Assembly (NCBI GenBank): GCA_965222105.1
Contig: CBDCTQ010000046.1
Span: forward strand, 1 to 64,000
DNA from: CALGLS01 sp965222105
GTDB lineage: Bacteria > Bacteroidota > Bacteroidia > Chitinophagales > Saprospiraceae
Length of the DNA stretch: 64,000 bases
Direction: 5' to 3'
Positions 39,585 to 48,637 of this stretch are shown here, piece after piece; within the stretch, counting starts at the first letter, position 1, and every line of letters starts with the position of its first letter. The notes under the pieces were generated by a model that saw nothing but the letters and a program-made list of their open reading frames with translations, was not told where the DNA came from and did not search any database. A program made the translations under genes and the position numbers.

Positions 39585-40526
39585 ATGAGCAACTTAATTC
39601 TCAAACCTATGGAATTATTGAAGGGTATTATGAATGCAGATTACAATCAACACTACAACCAACAACACGACCTTCCCCCAAAGGAAGAGGTCGACCAACA
39701 ACATCAGGAGCAACAAAAGCAGCCCCAACCCACCGGCCTCGACGCCAGTGCCAACCACAGGGGGTGGCTTCACTTGCTGCTTTTTACATTTGCCATTTTG
39801 CTGCTTCAGCAAAAAGAAGTCCACCTGAACGTCAACACCGCAGAAGAACCCTTTGCCGAGGCTATTGCCGTACCCGCCATCCAGTGCAACCACACGGCTG
39901 TGACCACAGCCGACCTGACCCCGAAGCGAAATAAAACATGGGTTCGACAAACCCAACCTAAGCCAACCCACACTCCTCCACCTTCCCAAACGGTGAGCGA
40001 CAACCTGGGCAACACTTATTCCAACATGACGTACACGGGTACCGCTTCCAAAAGCAAAAGTCAAAAGAACACCTACCTGGCCAAAAAGCAAAAGCAGGAA
40101 GCCTACGTGACTCGGTTCTCTAAGGTAGCTCAGGGCGAAATGAAGAAATACGGCATCCCCGCCAGCATCACCCTGGCACAGGGACTAATCGAAAGCAATG
40201 CCGGCGAGAGCCGCCTGGCCCGCAACAACAACAACCACTTCGGCATGAAATGCTTCTCCCAAAAATGCAGCAAAGGCCATTGCAGCAATTTTACCGACGA
40301 CAGCCACAAAGATTTTTTCCGCATTTACGAAACGGCCTGGGAAAGTTATCGGGCTCACAGCATCCTCCTCACCAACAAACGCTACCGTCGCCTATTCCGA
40401 CTCGATAAAAAAGACTATAAAGGATGGGCCGTCGGTTTGAAAAAAGCGGGTTATGCCACCGACCCCAGATATGCGCAAAAGTTGATTCACATTATTGAGG
40501 AGCTGAAGCTGAATCGTTTTGATTGA
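39585..40526 (+). CDS. Membrane-anchored glucosaminidase (FlgJ/LytG-type peptidoglycan hydrolase)
   Basis: 313 aa. A cytoplasmic Gln-rich N-terminus precedes one membrane helix (GWLHLLLFTFAILLLQQ, ~60-77) and a Pro/Thr-rich linker to ~160. The glucosaminidase domain (PF01832-type) covers ~180-310: YVTRFSKVAQGEMKKYGIPA, SITLAQGLIESNAGESRLA with the catalytic-type Glu, NNHFGMKC, YETAWESYRAHS and GWAVGLKKAGYATDPRYAQK. It cleaves glycan strands of peptidoglycan in the periplasm. The start could also be ATG 39609 (MELLKGIMNADY). It is a single plus-strand gene next to the accessory zone, intact and typical in length. Confidence 0.85.
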   Translation: MSNLILKPMELLKGIMNADYNQHYNQQHDLPPKEEVDQQHQEQQKQPQPTGLDASANHRGWLHLLLFTFAILLLQQKEVHLNVNTAEEPFAEAIAVPAIQCNHTAVTTADLTPKRNKTWVRQTQPKPTHTPPPSQTVSDNLGNTYSNMTYTGTASKSKSQKNTYLAKKQKQEAYVTRFSKVAQGEMKKYGIPASITLAQGLIESNAGESRLARNNNNHFGMKCFSQKCSKGHCSNFTDDSHKDFFRIYETAWESYRAHSILLTNKRYRRLFRLDKKDYKGWAVGLKKAGYATDPRYAQKLIHIIEELKLNRFD

Positions 40527-40608
40527 GCGTGCCGATACATATGATGCACCCGCTCCGATCATGATGCTACCACAGAAGGATAAAAATTAAATGGTTTTAA
40601 GAAGGTGG

Positions 40609-40782
40609 CAACTTTAACTTTCATGTTGTTTTTTTGGTCAGGTATTTTTACTAAATTTGTTTTGAACACTTTTCGTAAAATATAAAGCCAGAGCTTTACT
40701 CACCATGAAAGCTGCCTTTAGTCCCTTTTTATTGCAAGTTTATGTTGTACTTTTATTATCTTCTTGTGGTAGTATGATTGGA
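40609..40782 (+). repeat. Duplicated promoter + lipoprotein signal region, copy 1
   Basis: It is nearly identical to 47960-48146. The shared segment includes the first five codons (MKVKV, read leftward) of the O-antigen-ligase-like gene, a TAAATTTG box, and the start plus lipoprotein signal of the plus-strand gene. Here no ligase gene follows on the left, so this copy carries a stub of the divergent gene. Confidence 0.7.
40652..40659 (+). promoter_or_regulatory. Candidate -7 box (TAAATTTG)
   Basis: TAAATTTG lies 46 bases before the lipoprotein ATG and is preserved in the second copy at 48003-48010. The -33 element is not clear. Confidence 0.4.
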
Positions 40783-41435
40783 AACGGTTTATCTCAAAGA
40801 AAAGGTAATTTAGCTATGGAGGAAACCAACACCGGCACGGGCGTTTATGCCGAATACCGATGGAAGAAAATGATAGAATTAGACACATGGGATAGGGTTT
40901 TTACTCGAAATGGTCTTGGAGTGGACTACAACTTCAGGATAAGAGGAAATACCACCAATTCGCATAATGTTCAAAATACTTTTTTTCAATCCATACAGGG
41001 GAAATACTATTATACGCTCCTAAATCCTACTTCTTCCGGAATAACGCTGGACTTAGGTATTGGGGCGGGGACTGGGAGTTTTTATTTTGATGAGCATTTA
41101 TTTACCAAAACCCTGCCTTTTGTTTCAAGCTTATCGTTGGATCTATATTTTCCTAATAATCATATGCTGGTTCTCAGTTCTAAAGTAAATTACTTTAATA
41201 GACATTATGAATGGATTTTTTGTATAGCAACTGAATAGCAATTTTTGGTCTAACCAAGGAACACCCGGAGCCTCGTAGCCCTAGCTACGAAGGCGAGGAT
41301 GTGACGCAGGGTAGGCCAAAAAGGGCATTCAGGCTGTATACAAAATTTTTGTTCATAATGTCTAATGATTTCAAACATAATGAAAATGAATTTTCCATTG
41401 ATTTGGGGATTGGAATACACTTTCAGAAATACTAA
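40705..41435 (+). pseudogene. Lipoprotein gene interrupted by the 162-bp element
   Basis: It begins MKAAFSPFLLQVYVVLLLSSC, a lipoprotein signal with lipobox LSSC. The remaining ~160 residues look like a small outer-membrane beta-sheet protein (GKYYYTLLNPTSSGITLDLG, SSLSLDLYFPNN). The present frame ends at 41238 with 12 residues (RHYEWIFCIATE) read from the inserted element. Deleting 41201-41364 (the element plus one TA) rejoins FN to NDFKHNENEFSIDLGIGIHF, stopping at 41435, which matches the end of the paralogue at 48069. The gene may still make a slightly altered protein lacking its last strand. Function unknown. Confidence 0.75.
41201..41362 (+). mobile_element. 162-bp TIR element, copy 2 (inside lipoprotein gene)
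   Basis: The ends are GACATTATGAA and TTCATAATGTC, with flanking TA at 41199-41200 and 41363-41364. The interior is as in copy 1. The in-frame restoration upon removing the element plus one TA demonstrates insertion with TA duplication. Confidence 0.85.
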
Positions 41436-41570
41436 TTTTTTATTTTGACTCAAAAGAAAATCTATATCCCATTGGGCATAAACGGTTATAGTGGATAGTA
41501 TAAAGAAAGGTAGAAGAATAGCTATTCGACAGCGGTTCGCACAATTTTTTAACATATACAAAAAAAGACA

Positions 41571-42510
41571 TTTAAAATTAGTGCAATAGCAGTTGACGGA
41601 ACGGGGTATTTTTGTTCAAATACCACGAAGTGTCCACATTGTATGGTCAAGAAGTTAAAAAAAGGAGAACAATATTACCACCAACTTGCAGGAGCCTGTA
41701 TCGTAAATCCGGATAAAAAGACAGTTTTTCCTGTATTTGGAGAACCGATTACCAAGCAAGACGGTCAAAAGAAAAATGATTGTGAGTACAATGCTTTTAA
41801 AAGATTAATTCCAAAAATAGCCCGGATATTACCTGACCAAAACAAGCTCATTCTTTTAGATGGTTTGTTTGCTTCCGGCCCAGCCATGCGACTGATGTTA
41901 TTTTATTCGATGGATTTTATTACTGTTATAAAAGAAGGCTATGTCCTTATACAAGCAGATCGGTTAAATGAACAAAATGAACTGGAAAGCAAAACATGGT
42001 ATAAAAACAAGCATATTAAATGTAGTGCTAAATGGGCTAACGGTCTGGTTTTAAATGGAGCTAATCCGGACATAAACGTAAACTATCTTCAATATGAAGA
42101 AGTAGATACTCGTACAGGTAAAATCAAGTATGCAGGCAATTGGATTAATTCTTTGAACCTATCAAAGTGAGATGATAGAAGAGTTTGTAAAAACAGCTCG
42201 TTCCAGATGGAAAATTGAAAATGAAACGTTTAACGTCCTTAAAAATCAAGGTTATAACCTGGAACACAATTATGGACATGGCAAACTATTTTTATCATCT
42301 CTTTTAGCAACCTTAATGCTCCTGGCTTTCTTAATAGATCAATTAACTCAAGCCTTAGATACTACTTTCTGTAAAGCACTTAAAGCTGCTAAAACAATCA
42401 GAGACTTTAGACAAAAGGTACGGGTTATTTTCGACCTTATTCCCTGTATTTCAATGAACTTGATTTATGAAGTCATCGCAAGAGAGAGAAAACTTGGCTT
42501 ATCGCCTTAA
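41571..42510 (+). pseudogene. DDE transposase remnant (5'-truncated, frameshifted)
   Basis: The recognisable protein begins ISAIAVDGTGYFCSNTTKCP, containing the first catalytic D (VDGTG), with KQDGQKKNDCEYNAFKRL and the second D region (LILLDGLFASGP). A one-base shift near 42170 separates this from RSRWKIENETFNVLKNQGYN and LEHNYGHGKLFLSSLLATLM, which carries the catalytic E (WKIENE). This signature belongs to IS4-like DDE transposases; I cannot name the exact family. The N-terminal ~150-200 residues are missing, as no matching sequence precedes 41571. It is therefore inactive. Confidence 0.75.
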
Positions 42511-42556
42511 TGATTTCTCATATTTGTTAAATTATCGTGCGTAAAAGTGAGCCATT

Positions 42557-42952
42557 ATGCCCAGTATAAAAATCAATTCGGCGATAAATATTGGAATCGA
42601 GGAAATACTCAACGGAGTATCCGATTTGGAAACCCCTGAACTGGAGAAGTTTTTAGCTGCTGTCGCCCAACTTTTGGCGAAAAAAAAGGTAAAAACACTG
42701 TCAAAAAGAGAAACAGAGTTGCTGTTGAAAATCAATAAACCACTGCTGTCAGATAAGTTACAACAAACCTATAATACTTTATACGAAAAGCTGCAAAACG
42801 ACGAGCTCACTCCTGCCGAACATTCCAGGTTGTTGACTTTGATCAAGAAACGGGAAAAGAAAGGAGAAAAACGGTTAGCTGCCCTAATTGAACTGGCTCA
42901 ACTTAAAAATATCTCTCCTAAAGAACTGATGAGACAGTTGGGGCTGTTATAG
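42557..42952 (+). CDS. Small conserved hypothetical protein (possible partner of an absent gene)
   Basis: 131 aa, soluble, almost all helical and charged (ETPELEKFLAAVAQLLAKKK, EHSRLLTLIKKREKKGEKRL, ALIELAQLKNISPKELMRQL). Similar proteins in cyanobacteria and Bacteroidota usually precede a small HNH-nuclease gene, which suggests a paired module. Here the downstream 116 bases hold no gene on this strand, so the partner seems lost or never present. The ATG follows the transposase remnant by 46 bases. Function unknown; the pairing is recalled family knowledge, not shown here. Confidence 0.6.
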   Translation: MPSIKINSAINIGIEEILNGVSDLETPELEKFLAAVAQLLAKKKVKTLSKRETELLLKINKPLLSDKLQQTYNTLYEKLQNDELTPAEHSRLLTLIKKREKKGEKRLAALIELAQLKNISPKELMRQLGLL

Positions 42953-43068
42953 TTACTAAACTGAAAGTTACGTCATCAGGTTTGTTACAACTGAATGAAA
43001 TGGTTAGGAGAAAGTGGCTAAATTGTAATGTTTTTAAACACTTTTTATAAAAAAATCAAAAGACCATT

Positions 43069-43311
43069 TTATTCATTTGGGCGAATTGGGTTGTTTCCTT
43101 TAACGCCATTTGATATGTAATCTGTAGTGGTATAGTTCCAAATACGATCTTTTGTTATCCGTAAAATGCGAGTTAATTTCCTAGGCTCTTCTCCTCTTTT
43201 ATTAACTTCGCACGTTAGCAATACTGTTTCTCCATCTATAATTTTCGCCGCTGAAACAAATGACGTAAAATTATTATTAGTATAATTAGTATCTGACCGA
43301 AAACGCCCCAT
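43069..43311 (-). CDS. Small hypothetical protein
   Basis: 80 aa, beginning MGRFRSDTNYTNNNFTSFVS and ending GVKGNNPIRPNE. The middle (KIIDGETVLLTCEVNKRGEE, RKLTRILRITKDRIWNYTT) looks like real beta-rich coding sequence, possibly the tail of a larger gene cut by the adjacent transposon. There is no signal peptide at this start. Low confidence. Confidence 0.35.
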   Translation of the reverse strand: MGRFRSDTNYTNNNFTSFVSAAKIIDGETVLLTCEVNKRGEEPRKLTRILRITKDRIWNYTTTDYISNGVKGNNPIRPNE

Positions 43312-43478
43312 TTTTCACTTTTTGCCAATATCCGCTCTGCACTCAGCCGGACGATTCCTAAAATTATACGTCCAAATTTGTTCTTTGATGGAAATAGGGG
43401 CTGATTAAGCCCATAACAACACATTTACGGGACTACAGGGCAGACCACTCCACTGCTTTGTCACAATATTAACCCATA

Positions 43479-44981
43479 TCAGGCTGCTGCCTTGCCGTTC
43501 AACGGCACAATGGTGGGTAGCAAGTTCTCCGACTTCACTACTTTGCCCAGCCTCTTTATGTTGTAGCCCAACACGCTCATGGCCACATATCGTTTGAAAC
43601 CTTTAAGGCCCTTATCAGGTACCCTGTCTGCTCCACAATGTTCCAATTCATTTATGTTCGCCTCTATGGTACTGTGTTTTCTTTTTTTATACTGAAATTC
43701 GGGTTGTGTTTCCTCCTTCTGTTCTAGTGCTGATTTTTTCCCTGCCTTTGGCATTATCACTTGATCAAATATTTTTGACAAGGCCTTCTTCGCTGGCCCG
43801 GAAAAAAATCCGCGATCAAAACTTATACTTGACAGCTTGTATCCTTTCGCATATCGCTTTGCCAACCTCTCACCCAATTCTATGGGAACCTCTTTATCCG
43901 TTTTGTTTACCATCACCTCATGATCTGCCGCAAAACCATATTGATCCGTTGTCAGTAACACTCGATGTCCCAACTCTACAGGGCGTCCCGCCTTGCCCTT
44001 GCTTATCCACTCTGTATGTGGCTCGAATATCGAAAATATTTTCTCCGAATGAGGAATTTGCTCACCCTTCAGTATTCGGCGCTCTACCTGATCTATAAAC
44101 TTCAACAAGTAGTCATGGTACATTTTTAAGCTCATTTTCAACAATTCCACCTTTATTCCACCTCCATGCTCTTCTAAGTCACCAAGCGTCCTAACAATGC
44201 GCACACTTATCTCTCTTGCTATCCGCAAATACGCTCGGGTCGAATCTGACAATCGTACTTTATAGTCACGACCCTTTTTTTGGTGTATGATCGAGGCCTT
44301 TCTATACGACTTCTTAGCTTTTTTATGCCACACCTTTATTTTCCCCCAACCCATCAATGGAACCAACTTACTCAACAATAATATTACATCCAGGCATTTA
44401 TAAAGACTATCCCACAACAGTCTTAAATCTGTCGGAAAATGAATCGTTGTCTCTACAACATAACTATCCGTCTTCAATTCCAAAGATATTTCCTCTCCCT
44501 GGTCGCCTTCTTCTTCGCTTTTTTTTAACAACTTATGTCCATGTTTTACTACCAGCTCATTAATCTTTTTCAACGCTTCTTCATTCAATAACCTAACATT
44601 GTCTTTAACCGTTTGAAGTGCGAATACTTTTTTTTCTAACCAATCGGATGTTTCCTTGTGTACGCCCATTATGCCACGAACCGCCTGATGATGATTCGCC
44701 AAATCCAATAGTTCATCGTAATCACAATTCAACGTGTGACGCACGCTTCCTAACACTAATATCTCCCACAGCGGCATTCCTTCCCGGCCCGTCGCTTTTT
44801 TGCCTTTTAATATCTCATCTTCTAACACTTTAAATACACCTTCATTCAATTCCGGTGTTACGAATATGTACTGCAACCCGGCCAACAACTGAGGAAGTTC
44901 ATGTCGGCTCCTGGAATTGAGCACCACATCTGCTATACTCAGTGAATTCACTTCTAATTGCTGTTCAAATCGTTTTCTCAT
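43479..44981 (-). CDS. Full-length ISNCY/IS5-like transposase
   Basis: 500 aa, starting MRKRFEQQLEVNSLSIADVV. The N-terminal part is a helical transposase domain (LWEILVLGSVRHTLNCDYDE). The DDE core shows LKTDSYVVETTIHFPTDLRL (first D), SSISFDRGFFSGPAKKALSK (second D) and KHSTIEANINELEHCGADRV (E). The C-terminus is GLKGFKRYVAMSVLGYNIKR. These match what is usually annotated as ISNCY family transposase. I could not place the terminal inverted repeats with certainty. The element separates the 43069 fragment from the 45145 gene. The frame is intact and could be active. Confidence 0.85.
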   Translation of the reverse strand: MRKRFEQQLEVNSLSIADVVLNSRSRHELPQLLAGLQYIFVTPELNEGVFKVLEDEILKGKKATGREGMPLWEILVLGSVRHTLNCDYDELLDLANHHQAVRGIMGVHKETSDWLEKKVFALQTVKDNVRLLNEEALKKINELVVKHGHKLLKKSEEEGDQGEEISLELKTDSYVVETTIHFPTDLRLLWDSLYKCLDVILLLSKLVPLMGWGKIKVWHKKAKKSYRKASIIHQKKGRDYKVRLSDSTRAYLRIAREISVRIVRTLGDLEEHGGGIKVELLKMSLKMYHDYLLKFIDQVERRILKGEQIPHSEKIFSIFEPHTEWISKGKAGRPVELGHRVLLTTDQYGFAADHEVMVNKTDKEVPIELGERLAKRYAKGYKLSSISFDRGFFSGPAKKALSKIFDQVIMPKAGKKSALEQKEETQPEFQYKKRKHSTIEANINELEHCGADRVPDKGLKGFKRYVAMSVLGYNIKRLGKVVKSENLLPTIVPLNGKAAA

Positions 44982-45144
44982 CTTTATTGGTTGAAATCTT
45001 TCGAAAAAATAATTTACTAAAATTCATATGTATCTGACTGCCAAATTATTACGCATAAATTTAGAAAATATAATTCAATTTTCATAGCATTTTTAGCACT
45101 TTATTTGACTGACTATCAATTAGTTGCGAGATTCCGGCCAGATA

Positions 45145-45483
45145 CTAATTATCAAGCGCTTTATGAAAATAATCTTGATGCCAAATATTAGTAATTGGAT
45201 CTTTATATGCCCCTGTCAAGAAATGACCATAACGTGAGGACCAATATATAATTACAAAGTACTTATCATCTAAGTATGATGCCACAATTTTCGTAGGCTT
45301 GATTAATGCTTTGACAGTAATTTTTTTTAACGAATCTTGCAGGTGGAGTAAATAATAAGAGCTTTTACGTTTTTCAACATATACTTCCTTTAGTATTAAA
45401 TCCTCTAGCTGAAACTGTTTATCCTGACTTAATAATGTTTGTGAGAAAAAAAGAAGTACTAATATTATTACTATGTATTTCAT
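45145..45483 (-). CDS. Small exported hypothetical protein
   Basis: 112 aa, with a clear signal peptide (MKYIVIILVLLFFSQTLLSQ). The mature part alternates strands and turns (LEDLILKEVYVEKRKSSYYL, KYFVIIYWSSRYGHFLTGAY), with Trp/Tyr-rich loops. No known domain. It stands alone, between the transposase and the palindromic repeat. The Bacteroidota-typical signal and normal composition make it a likely real gene. Confidence 0.6.
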   Translation of the reverse strand: MKYIVIILVLLFFSQTLLSQDKQFQLEDLILKEVYVEKRKSSYYLLHLQDSLKKITVKALIKPTKIVASYLDDKYFVIIYWSSRYGHFLTGAYKDPITNIWHQDYFHKALDN

Positions 45484-45521
45484 TTAAATTTGTTTTTTAA
45501 TTTTCAAAATAATTAAATAGT

Positions 45522-45633
45522 GTGCGTGACATATCTACCTGGCGGTAGACAGGCCTCCCGGCCGGCAGGCGGGTTAGCGGAGTATCGCAGTTGCAAACCT
45601 GCCTGACTGGCAGGCGGGCCGCGACGAACGACG
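45522..45633. repeat. Dispersed palindromic repeat, copy 2 (uninterrupted)
   Basis: This is the intact form of the repeat at 93-366. It contains two GC-rich hairpins: CTCCCGGCCGGCAGG and CCTGCCTGACTGGCAGG. It lies ten bases from the stop of the PagL-like gene, in the intergenic space, as for REP/BIME-type sequences. Confidence 0.75.
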
Positions 45634-45643
45634 GCTATTCTTT

Positions 45644-46759
45644 CTAATGCCCAAATTCAAAATAACGAACCATACCCCATTCCACAAAATCGGCGGCCAT
45701 TGATTCCTTTGATTTTATAGAAATGCTAAGATGAAGATTAGAAATTAGCTCATATTCAATCGTCACCTTAGTGTAAAACCAATCTGAATTTCCGAAACGT
45801 CGTTTTATTAAAGCTCCTAATTGCCCGATTAACGAGACCCGATTGATCTTTAGTTTGTGACCTATGTGTATTCCGAAATAGTATCTTTCTATTTCCTTTT
45901 TTGTGTCTGATGATATTTCATAAAAATTATCTACGCCGATATTTAAGTAGCTTAGATAGGAGTATTTTCTCCAATAGTCAGGGCTTATTATCCCAAAATA
46001 CCCGTTTGGCTCCTCGTTTTCCCGGTGAGTAGTAAAAGCGAATCGAGCTGATAAGCTGTACGTATTTACTGGAACTGATCCAACGGCTTTTTTGTCACCT
46101 ACTCTTTGAAAAGAACGGTTGTGCCCTTTGTAAGTTACTGTAGTGGAAATTCCTATTAAATTTACCCCCCAATTGGGAGTTCTAATGCTGCCATTTGAAT
46201 AGTGTTGCAGCTTAAAAGCTGAAGCTACCGCCATTTTTTTTCCTATCGGAAAAGCCAGACGCAAGGCCATGCCAATGTGAAAATTATATGGGGATCCGAC
46301 AATAGGATTTTTTTCTAAAGAATAGAAAAGTTTTTTGTTATTCAAAAAGTAGGCAAGTCCTCCTTCCAGTTGAAGTCGAAAAATATTCGTTGACTTCATC
46401 AATGGAACATCAATATAACTAAAAAGACTTACCGGATGACCAATGATGTTGTTTTTGCTTATTTTATAATAAGCCAATCCGACACCATAGTAAGGATAGT
46501 TTAGCCGGTGATGCCAAAAATGAGAACCGTGTGCGTGTTTTCCAAATTTAAGACTTAAACCAGTGAATCTTTTTGTGAAAAGGCTTTTGTTTACATCCTG
46601 TAAATAACAGTAGTTGTAATTCACACCCCTAATAACAGAAAGGTTGAACCTATATTCGCCCGTCATGTAAGATGTATCAGTTGGTTGCCCATAGCAATAG
46701 AAGGCACATAGACCTAATAAAAAAAATAGTATGGTTTTTTTTCTATATGAGGTACTCAT
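45644..46759 (-). CDS. PagL-like acyloxyacyl hydrolase (lipid A modification)
   Basis: 371 aa, signal peptide ending FYCYGQ. The outer-membrane barrel contains LQHYSNGSIRTPNWGVNLIG at ~185-204, matching the PagL catalytic His-x-Ser motif followed by the conserved PN.G.N. The family removes a 3-O-acyl chain from lipid A at the outer membrane. It is longer than PagL (~150-170 aa), as is usual for Bacteroidota members with extra strands. Its ATG (46757-46759) overlaps the end of the O-antigen-ligase-like gene by 17 bases, implying translational coupling and a shared envelope-polysaccharide role. The catalytic Glu cannot be assigned by eye. Confidence 0.75.
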   Translation of the reverse strand: MSTSYRKKTILFFLLGLCAFYCYGQPTDTSYMTGEYRFNLSVIRGVNYNYCYLQDVNKSLFTKRFTGLSLKFGKHAHGSHFWHHRLNYPYYGVGLAYYKISKNNIIGHPVSLFSYIDVPLMKSTNIFRLQLEGGLAYFLNNKKLFYSLEKNPIVGSPYNFHIGMALRLAFPIGKKMAVASAFKLQHYSNGSIRTPNWGVNLIGISTTVTYKGHNRSFQRVGDKKAVGSVPVNTYSLSARFAFTTHRENEEPNGYFGIISPDYWRKYSYLSYLNIGVDNFYEISSDTKKEIERYYFGIHIGHKLKINRVSLIGQLGALIKRRFGNSDWFYTKVTIEYELISNLHLSISIKSKESMAADFVEWGMVRYFEFGH

Positions 46760-47975
46760 TTTCCATTTCTATTGCAGGCGCAAGATATATTTGACTCTTA
46801 TTTTTTGAAGGTTTTAGCACGCACAAACACAACAGGTTAAAATATAAGAAAAGCCCTAAACCTACTTGTCGTTCGATAGGGTGGCTTACCCAAAATGCCG
46901 ACAAAAAAACGCCGTTCATAGCAATAAAAAAGGAGCGTTCGGCAGGGTTGCATAACAACAGTCTAACGATACTGATGGTAAACACCACCACCCCAAATAA
47001 GCCAGCAAATGCGAATATGAAAACAAATTGATTGTGGGGAAGGAGTTTAATGGCTGATTGTTTGTACATCGCATCTTTTATATCTCCCAGGCCTACGCCA
47101 AAGAGTATATTCGATTTTCCTACGTCAATTCCCTTTTGCATCGATGCAATTCTTCCAAAATCAGAAGGATTTTCTAATTTTTGACCTCGAAGACATTCTG
47201 TAATACTTATGGCGGTATTGATGATTTTGTATCTAAAATGTGGGGAATTAGTGAACAAGAGGCCAACAAACAACAAAAATATTACACATCCAACCATTTT
47301 TCTAAATAGTGTTATTTGTTTTCTATTCATATAACAAAAAAGAATCAGCCCAATATAAAACCCAAGGATACCACTTCGCACACCATTTATATGCAGATAA
47401 AATAATAAAAATGAAGTAGCAATGAATGTAATTATCGTTGCAACAGCGGACAATTTCCTGTTTTGAAGCACTAATAAATACACACCTATGATGCTGCTTA
47501 TGGCTACAGCCAGACTTAAATGAATATGATCAATAGGGGCTGACATTAGCGGCCCGGTTTCTGCCAAAATTTTGCGGCCATTCCATATATAGTTGATAAA
47601 AGAAAGACAACTGATTAGCGTGGTTAACGCCATAAAGCTACCCAACCAAAGGTGAAACTCTTTTTTTGAAATCCGCAATACAGAAAAAGACAGTGGTAAA
47701 ACTAAAAGAGGTAGGACTAGTTGAATTCGTTCCAAATAGAAGTAGACGTTCTGGGAATAAAAACCGCTTAAGAGGTAGATAAAAAAAATGCTTTCAAAAA
47801 TCAAAGCGTCACTTCTTTTGCAATACGCCGTTATTTTTTTTCGAAGGTGTTTCTTTTCAAGAAAAATTATGTTTATGACCAAAATTATCATTCCTACACT
47901 TAGTGCGAATCTTGAAAAGAACAACCCTATGTTTATCAAAATAAATGCTAGTCTATAGACAACTTTAACTTTCAT
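46743..47975 (-). CDS. O-antigen ligase / Wzy-type membrane polymerase
   Basis: Start chosen at 47975 (MKVKVVYRLAFILINIGLFF); the upstream in-frame ATG at 48020 lies in the duplicated divergent promoter and adds an unlikely leader. The 410-aa product has about ten to twelve membrane helices and the Wzy_C-type signature: LHINGVRSGILGFYIGLILF, then a large loop with GVGLGDIKDAMY and LPHNQFVFIFAFAGLFGVVV. Members either join O-antigen to lipid A-core (WaaL) or polymerise it (Wzy); sequence alone does not decide. It is coupled to a PagL-like gene, which favours a lipopolysaccharide role. Confidence 0.82.
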   Translation of the reverse strand: MKVKVVYRLAFILINIGLFFSRFALSVGMIILVINIIFLEKKHLRKKITAYCKRSDALIFESIFFIYLLSGFYSQNVYFYLERIQLVLPLLVLPLSFSVLRISKKEFHLWLGSFMALTTLISCLSFINYIWNGRKILAETGPLMSAPIDHIHLSLAVAISSIIGVYLLVLQNRKLSAVATIITFIATSFLLFYLHINGVRSGILGFYIGLILFCYMNRKQITLFRKMVGCVIFLLFVGLLFTNSPHFRYKIINTAISITECLRGQKLENPSDFGRIASMQKGIDVGKSNILFGVGLGDIKDAMYKQSAIKLLPHNQFVFIFAFAGLFGVVVFTISIVRLLLCNPAERSFFIAMNGVFLSAFWVSHPIERQVGLGLFLYFNLLCLCVLKPSKNKSQIYLAPAIEMENEYLI

Positions 47976-48146
47976 ATTGTTTTTTTGGTCAGGTATTTTT
48001 ACTAAATTTGTTTTGAACACTTTTTATAGAATATAAAGCCAGAGAATTATTCACCAATTTAGCTCGCCATGAAAGCTGCCTTTAGTCCCTTTTTATTGCA
48101 AGTTTTTGTTGTACTTTTATTATCTTCTTGTGGTAGTATGATTGGA
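47960..48146 (+). repeat. Duplicated promoter + lipoprotein signal region, copy 2
   Basis: Near-identical to 40609-40782, in the same orientation. It contains the divergent start region of the ligase-like gene (ATG 47975, leftward), TAAATTTG at 48003-48010 and the lipoprotein start at 48069. The two copies flank 7.2 kb with two transposase genes. Confidence 0.7.
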
Positions 48147-48630
48147 GTTGGTGTCTCTCATGATCGTGGCAATTTGTTTTTTTCAAAACATGAAAATCCG
48201 AAATCCGGCACAGGTGGATTTATAGAATAGCAGATGGAAGAAAATGATGGATAAATATGCGTGGAAAAATACCTTTTCTCGTCGTCACGGTCTGGGATTT
48301 GATTATAGTATCGCAATAAAAGGATACCGCTCAAAATATAAGGAAACCGGGGATGCTGTTCTTCGGTCTTTTCAAGGAAAGTACTATTACAGAGTACTAA
48401 AAGCGGGCTCATCTAATACAATATTAGACGTGGGAATAGGCTTGGGTGTTGGGCATTTCCCCCTTCTATCTACTCCAAATTTTCCAATTCTTTCAAGTAT
48501 TTCGATAGATTTTTTCTTTCCTAACAATGATCTCATATACCTTAATTCAAGAACGAGATATAGTATAAGTTTTAGCGATAACACACATGACTTTTCAATA
48601 GCATTCGGTTTGGGATTTTGGATTCATTAA
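48069..48630 (+). pseudogene. Lipoprotein paralogue with a frameshift
   Basis: It begins MKAAFSPFLLQVFVVLLLSSC, almost the same lipoprotein signal as the gene at 40705. The frame meets TAG at 48228-48230 after GGFIE. Dropping one base near 48229 gives EYRWKKM, which aligns with EYRWKKM of the paralogue, and continues through GKYYYRVLKAGSSNTILDVG and ISIDFFFPNN to THDFSIAFGLGFWIH, ending at 48630. The joined product would be ~186 aa. The diverged 162-bp-type element begins eight bases after its stop. Confidence 0.7.
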
Positions 48631-48637
48631 TTACATA

